In this document: positions 24,354-28,036 of the stretch, piece after piece
Position numbering within the stretch: the first letter of the stretch is position 1
Layout of the letters: each line of letters begins with the position of its first letter
Source of the DNA: Candidatus Heimdallarchaeota archaeon
Lineage (GTDB): Archaea; Asgardarchaeota; Heimdallarchaeia; JABLTI01
DNA: 28,036 nt
Assembly (NCBI GenBank): GCA_030671945.1
Contig: DAOVHJ010000002.1
Coordinates: 1-28,036 of the forward strand
Direction: 5' to 3'
Position numbers and translations under genes: made by a program
Notes under the pieces: generated by a model
The model's database searches: none
Told to the model about the DNA's origin: nothing
Seen by the model: only the letters and a program-made list of their open reading frames with translations

Positions 24354-25171
24354 GCTACATTGATGTCTCTGGTTTGTCTTTTGGCTACACTAAAGATTCA
24401 TTATTATTCAACAACATTGCATTATCTTTTAATTTAGGCGAACAAGTAGCGATAATTGGCCAGAATGGATCTGGAAAAACAACATTTGTTAAATTGTTAA
24501 ATGGAATGCTAAAACCTCAAAGAGGTCGTATAAAAATTTCCGGGGAATCCATAATTGATAAATCAATTGCTGATATTGCCACTAAAGTTGGATTTGTTTT
24601 CCAAAATCCAAATCAAATGCTTTTCACAAATACTGTGGAAAAAGAATTAGCCTTAAGCCTTTTAAGATTAAAAATTGGAAAAAAAGAACAAGATTCGCGA
24701 ATAAATGAAATGCTCAGTTTCTTTAATCTTGAACAGTATCGAACCACTCATCCAAGAAATTTGAGTCGTGGCGAAAAACAGAAACTAGCTCTAGCTACTG
24801 TTCTAATCCGAGAACCACAAGCAATTATTTTAGATGAGCCTTTTTCAGGAATTGATTTTAAGCAAAGAGAGAATCTGACTAATTACATACGAATCCTGAG
24901 TGAAGAAGGAAAACTCATAATTCTGATAACTCATAACATAGATTCCATTTTAGAGAATTGCTCTCGAGTAATTGCTTTAGACGAAGGGAAAATTACCTAT
25001 GATTTACCCATTAATGATTTTTTAATGGATGAAACAAATTTGAGTAAAATAGGCTTATTGCCTACAAACTACTTGAAGATGTTATATAAACTAAGAGACA
25101 TCGGTCTCCCAAGAGAAATCTATCGCAAAAAGGATTTGATTGAATATTTCAAACAAAACCTAGAACTCTAA
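24350..25171 (+). CDS. Energy-coupling-factor type ABC transporter ATPase, second copy
   Basis: 273 residues from ATG 24350, which overlaps the upstream stop as ATGA and has GGAG eight bases before it; an in-frame GTG at 24341 is less likely. Walker A is GQNGSGKTT (37-45), signature LSRGEKQ, Walker B AIILDEPFSGID with the normal proline, and H-loop LITHNID. It pairs with the preceding ATPase as the second, non-identical EcfA. Its stop codon overlaps the stop of the convergent mobB by two bases (CTAA), leaving no space for a terminator between them. Confidence 0.92.
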   Translation: MSYIDVSGLSFGYTKDSLLFNNIALSFNLGEQVAIIGQNGSGKTTFVKLLNGMLKPQRGRIKISGESIIDKSIADIATKVGFVFQNPNQMLFTNTVEKELALSLLRLKIGKKEQDSRINEMLSFFNLEQYRTTHPRNLSRGEKQKLALATVLIREPQAIILDEPFSGIDFKQRENLTNYIRILSEEGKLIILITHNIDSILENCSRVIALDEGKITYDLPINDFLMDETNLSKIGLLPTNYLKMLYKLRDIGLPREIYRKKDLIEYFKQNLEL

Positions 25172-25671
25172 ACACTTGAACTGTTTATTACGTTTCTTTC
25201 CACTAAATCAACTAGTTCTGATATAGAATCATGACTATTAATAATCCTTATTCCTTGATATTCATTAATTTCATTGCTAATTACTCCTGATATGACGAAT
25301 ACAGAATCGTCAAGCAATTTTTCCAAGTCATCTAGATTCTTTGAACATAAAACTTTAGGCACTTTTTTCTCAGAAGAAAAACCTTCTAAAATCAAGTAGT
25401 CAGCATCAAAAAACGGGATTAGTTCTTTAGCGCTCATGGCTTTTTGGTACATAATTGTTGTTTCAACATTTGATCTAGTTGCAGTACGGGTTGCCCCTGC
25501 TTCTCGATGTAGCCAAGAATCCTTGCCTTCTGATTCAATACTAAAACCATCTATATGGATTGCTTTAACAGTATGTACAGTTTTACCTCGTTTAACAAGC
25601 TCTTTTATTATCTCAATTAAAGTACTTGTTTTACCTGAATTTGTGAACCCAATAACAGAGAAAACCTTCAT
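25168..25671 (-). CDS. mobB: MobB-type molybdopterin-guanine dinucleotide biosynthesis GTPase
   Basis: 167 residues. The Walker A motif GFTNSGKTS (8-16) follows a short first strand, and VKAIHIDGFSIESEGKDSW with HREAGATRT matches the MobB pattern in which His, Asp and the AGA turn line the nucleotide site. MobB is a GTP-binding adaptor for MobA when GMP is attached to molybdopterin. No other molybdenum-cofactor gene is in the window, though the ABC pair converging on it could serve an anion or vitamin. There is no Shine-Dalgarno. A TATA-like ATTTTAATG on the minus strand (25703-25695) centred about 28 bases before the ATG suggests a leaderless message. Confidence 0.9.
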   Translation of the reverse strand: MKVFSVIGFTNSGKTSTLIEIIKELVKRGKTVHTVKAIHIDGFSIESEGKDSWLHREAGATRTATRSNVETTIMYQKAMSAKELIPFFDADYLILEGFSSEKKVPKVLCSKNLDDLEKLLDDSVFVISGVISNEINEYQGIRIINSHDSISELVDLVERNVINSSSV

Positions 25672-25724
25672 GTTGACAAATCACTACATGTTCTTCATTA
25701 AAATTTCGATAATTTTCCAAACAA

Positions 25725-25751
25725 TCAAGTTTCTTACTTGAAAATATATTA
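25725..25751 (+). promoter_or_regulatory. TATA box with adjoining TCAAGT/ACTTGA inverted repeat
   Basis: TCAAGT (25725-25730) and ACTTGA (25736-25741) flank five bases and abut AATATATTA, a likely TATA box for the HEAT-repeat gene (start near 25775). An inverted repeat touching the TATA box is a typical archaeal regulator site, acting on either this gene or the divergent mobB. Confidence 0.4.
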
Positions 25752-25839
25752 TTTTTGTCGAAACTCTTTAAAATGATTCAACAACATTTTTCTTATAGTA
25801 AGCTGATTGTTTACTAAATGATTAGTCGAAGGTTATTAA

Positions 25840-26241
25840 ATGAGCTACGACGAAAAACAGCTTGAGCAACTAATTAGAAATTTAAAGGATCGAGACGGTT
25901 GGGTTCGCTCAAGAGCTGCTACAAGATTAGGCGAAATAAAAGCCAAAGAAGCTGTTGAAGAACTAGCAAAAATCCTCAAAGAGGATAGGGATTCTTTAGT
26001 TCGTTCCTCGGCTGCTGCTGCATTAGGAGATTTAGGTGATGAAGCAGAAGAAGCAGTAGGAACATTAATTGAAACTCTTAAAACTGATCGAATTGTCGGT
26101 GTTCGCTTAGAAGCTGCAGTTGCTTTAGGTAGCATTGGTGATGAAGACGCAGTTAATGAATTAACTAAAATAGCTTTAGAAGATGAAGATATAAGAGTAA
26201 GATCTTGGGCAGCAGATGCAATTAGAAAAATAAAGAGTTAA
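25840..26241 (+). CDS. HEAT-like repeat protein
   Basis: 133 residues made of about four ~31-residue helical repeats of the PBS-lyase HEAT type. Each has the signature VRSRAATRLGEI, VRSSAAAALGDL, VRLEAAVALGSI or VRSWAADAIRKI. There is no catalytic motif, signal peptide or membrane helix. Such small solenoids bind protein partners. In archaea they often stand alone, so the partner is unknown. The start ATG has AAGGT about seven bases upstream. The 190 bases after it hold a 5-bp hairpin over the stop (26236-26249) and an imperfect hairpin (~26291-26316), then the promoter region of the synthetase gene. Confidence 0.9.
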   Translation: MSYDEKQLEQLIRNLKDRDGWVRSRAATRLGEIKAKEAVEELAKILKEDRDSLVRSSAAAALGDLGDEAEEAVGTLIETLKTDRIVGVRLEAAVALGSIGDEDAVNELTKIALEDEDIRVRSWAADAIRKIKS

Positions 26242-26383
26242 TTCTAACTAAGTGCTTAAACCCAACTCAAATTGCTATCAATATACAATTCAGATTATTT
26301 AAGAAAATAATTCTGAGATTTCTTTTATATTACCAAGATTTATTGCAATAGACCCAGTTAGCAATATGAATAAACAAAAAAAA

Positions 26384-26391
26384 CCTTTTAA
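26384..26391 (+). promoter_or_regulatory. Possible TATA box for the Asx-tRNA synthetase gene
   Basis: CTTTTAAG follows an A-rich run and lies about 26 bases before an expected start near 26413, leaving a ~20-base leader to TTG 26432. By-eye call. Confidence 0.3.
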
Positions 26392-26431
26392 GCATAAGCA
26401 ACAAGTTCACGTCTAAAAGAGAAATTCTCAC

Positions 26432-27763
26432 TTGAGTGGAATTCGCATGGTAGATTACTCGAAGAAAATCGCTATTAAGAAAATCAAAAAACTAGATGAT
26501 GGATCACAAGTATCTATAGGTGGTTGGGCTGAACATCTGGTTCATAAAGGTAAGATTTGCTTTCTTACTGTAAGGGATTCAAGTGGAAAAATACAAGTTA
26601 CAGGAATTAAAACAAAGCTTCCAGAAGAAATTTGGAATGCACTCATCGGCTTAAAGAATGAAACCATTGTTTGGATTACTGGTAAAGTAAAGAAAAATGA
26701 ACAAGCACCTGGTGGAATAGAAATTCTTCCGGAAGAAGTATCAATATTAAATCCCGTTCATGGTCCTGTCCCCGTTGATATAACCGGGCGTACACCAATG
26801 GATGATGGTACAGTTTTTGCTTTTCGAGAAATGACTATTCGAATGCCGAAGAATAAGTATCCATTTGAAGTTAAAACTCATGTTGCACAAGCAACTCGTG
26901 AATTCTTTCTCAAAAGGGAATATGTTGAGTTGTTCTCTCCCTTAATGGTCGCTACTGCAACTGAAGGTGGTGCTACTTTATTTCCAATAAAATTCTTTGA
27001 AAAAGATGCCTTCTTAGCCCAAAGTGGTCAATTTTACAAGCAAGCAGCAATAACTGCACATGAGAAAGTTTTCGGAATAATTCCCTCTTTTCGTATGGAA
27101 AAATCTCGAACTCGAAAACATGTTGCAGAATTCTGGCAAATAGAAGTAGAAGCGGCTTTTCATGATCACATAAGTATAATGCAAGTTTTAGATGACATGA
27201 TGGTTTATGTTGTTAATACAACAATAAAAACTGCTAAGGAACCTTTGGCTGCTTTAGGAGCAAAACCAAAGAAACTCAAAGGTGGTTTCCCAAGAGTAAC
27301 TTTTCAAGAAGCTAAGGAATTATGTACTGGATTCGAGCTTGAAGAAAAAGTGGATTTTGAAGATGATTTCACATCACCAGAGGAAGCTGCATTATCTCGA
27401 CACTTCAAAACACCATTCTTTATCACAGAGTGGCCTACTCATACTCGAGGAATTTATTATCGTGTAAATGATGAGAATCCAGCAATCTCAAATAGTTTTG
27501 ATTTAATTGCTCCTGATGGGTTTGCAGAACTTTGCACTGGTGGGCAACGAGTTCATGAGTATGACAAGATGGTTGAAGTGATCAAGAATCAAGGTTTCAA
27601 TCTTGAAAGTTATAATTGGTACTTGAATCTCTTCAAATATGGCATACCTCCTCATGCAGGTTATGGTTTAGGATTAGAACGATTAGTTTGGTGGTTATGT
27701 GGATTGAGCAACATCAGACAAGCGATAATGTTTCCAAGAACACCAGATATCCTAAAACCGTGA
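26432..27763 (+). CDS. asnS: Class IIb Asp/Asn-tRNA synthetase, AsnRS-like with AspRS features
   Basis: 443 residues. Residues ~25-110 are the OB-fold anticodon-binding domain (GWAEHLVHKGKICFLTVRD). The rest is the class II core: motif 2 FRMEKSRTRKHVAEFWQIE (~220-240) and motif 3 GYGLGLERLVWW (~410-422) with FPRTP after it. Motif 2 and FPRTP are AsnRS-like. However, AQSGQFYKQ carries the lysine (K203) that AspRS uses to bind the aspartate side chain, where AsnRS has YLE, and GGQRVHEYDKM is also AspRS-like. Specificity is therefore open: AsnRS, non-discriminating AspRS, or an intermediate paralogue. Having the OB domain, it is not the shorter archaeal asparagine-synthetase relative. Start TTG 26432; ATG 26447 is an alternative. 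Confidence 0.85.
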   Translation: MSGIRMVDYSKKIAIKKIKKLDDGSQVSIGGWAEHLVHKGKICFLTVRDSSGKIQVTGIKTKLPEEIWNALIGLKNETIVWITGKVKKNEQAPGGIEILPEEVSILNPVHGPVPVDITGRTPMDDGTVFAFREMTIRMPKNKYPFEVKTHVAQATREFFLKREYVELFSPLMVATATEGGATLFPIKFFEKDAFLAQSGQFYKQAAITAHEKVFGIIPSFRMEKSRTRKHVAEFWQIEVEAAFHDHISIMQVLDDMMVYVVNTTIKTAKEPLAALGAKPKKLKGGFPRVTFQEAKELCTGFELEEKVDFEDDFTSPEEAALSRHFKTPFFITEWPTHTRGIYYRVNDENPAISNSFDLIAPDGFAELCTGGQRVHEYDKMVEVIKNQGFNLESYNWYLNLFKYGIPPHAGYGLGLERLVWWLCGLSNIRQAIMFPRTPDILKP

Positions 27764-27945
27764 GGTCTTGCACCGTAAATTAAAAAAGCATGTATGTTCT
27801 AATTTGCTAGAAAGTAAAAGTATTAAAGAAACCAATAGGAAATGAATGATAAATAAAAAGGAATAGAACTTATACTAACATAAAAAATAATTCCTAAGAA
27901 CAAAAACATGGTGAATAGGTTTCGGAGAAAAGTGAAAAGGACATA

Positions 27946-27983
27946 GAATATATTAGTCCAATTATCATACACTATGGTGTGAT
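27946..27983 (+). promoter_or_regulatory. TATA box and overlapping inverted repeat before the last gene
   Basis: GAATATATTA (27946-27955) would start transcription near 27978. Around that point ATCATAC (27964-27970) and GTGTGAT (27977-27983) form a 7-bp inverted repeat with one T/G pair and a six-base spacer. A regulator bound here would block initiation. Confidence 0.35.
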
Positions 27984-27998
27984 TAGTAGGTAAATGAA

Positions 27999-28036
27999 AT
28001 GATTGCGCGTGAAAAAATAATAGAGCGTTCCGCTGC
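27999..28036 (+). CDS. First codons of a gene cut by the right window edge
   Basis: ATG 27999 opens a frame MIAREKIIERSA that runs to the end of the window, with AGGT nine bases upstream and a plausible promoter before it. Twelve codons are too few to name a family. The pattern IAREKIIERSA loosely resembles the start of aconitase/LeuC-type dehydratases, but this is only a hint. The 235 bases before it, after the synthetase gene, hold no other gene. Confidence 0.4.
   Translation, partial: MIAREKIIERSA

Noticed and set aside
1..28036. CRISPR arrays, insertion sequences, integrase genes, attachment sites, rRNA and tRNA
   Set aside because: No regularly spaced repeats, terminal inverted repeats, transposase motifs or RNA-gene signatures seen by eye on either strand; gene content looks like stable chromosome.

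Overview
The window is an ordinary, gene-dense chromosomal segment from an archaeon. It is AT-rich, roughly one third GC by eye. The archaeal assignment rests on a TrmB-type regulator, a RIO1-like kinase, a free-standing AlaX editing protein, an archaeal-type Asp/Asn-tRNA synthetase, small PRC-barrel-like proteins, and TATA-box promoters with T-tract terminators. The secreted proteins with a C-terminal membrane anchor and the solenoid-plus-beta-sandwich protein at the left edge would fit an Asgard lineage. That finer placement is inference, since no marker gene here settles it. Starts are mixed: many genes have a clear Shine-Dalgarno, TTG and GTG starts are common, and a few genes look leaderless. 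I found no tRNA, rRNA, CRISPR array, transposase or integrase.

Left block, 1-7022, all on the minus strand: a partial helical-repeat/beta-sandwich protein cut by the window edge, a small PRC-barrel protein, a TrmB-like regulator with a very long coiled-coil middle, and a ~985-residue surface protein with signal peptide, CARDB-like repeats and C-terminal anchor. Next, on the plus strand, comes tldD-tldE (7251-9978), the two halves of a peptide-processing metalloprotease, followed by sdaAB-sdaAA (10064-11661), the split iron-sulfur L-serine dehydratase.

The middle block, 11691-19706, returns to the minus strand. It holds a PRC-like/helical protein, a GAF plus histidine-phosphotransfer-like protein with no kinase ATPase domain, an MFS transporter behind a VOC protein, a small membrane protein, a RIO1-like kinase and an anchored metzincin-like protease. 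The right block, 19992 to the end, is mostly plus strand: type I glutamine synthetase, AlaX, an M20-peptidase-fold protein with a degraded active site, two energy-coupling-factor type ABC ATPases, mobB on the minus strand, a HEAT-repeat protein, an AsnRS/AspRS hybrid synthetase, and the first codons of another gene.

Functionally the window is a mosaic of amino-acid and nitrogen metabolism (serine deamination, glutamine synthesis), translation quality control, cofactor metabolism, transport, and cell-surface proteins. The best leads are the M20-like protein that has lost its conserved glutamates, the Asx-tRNA synthetase with mixed specificity motifs, the giant coiled-coil TrmB, the kinase-less GAF/DHp protein, a near-perfect 22-bp palindrome in front of the RIO kinase, and a recurring arrangement in which the stop codon lies inside a 3' hairpin.
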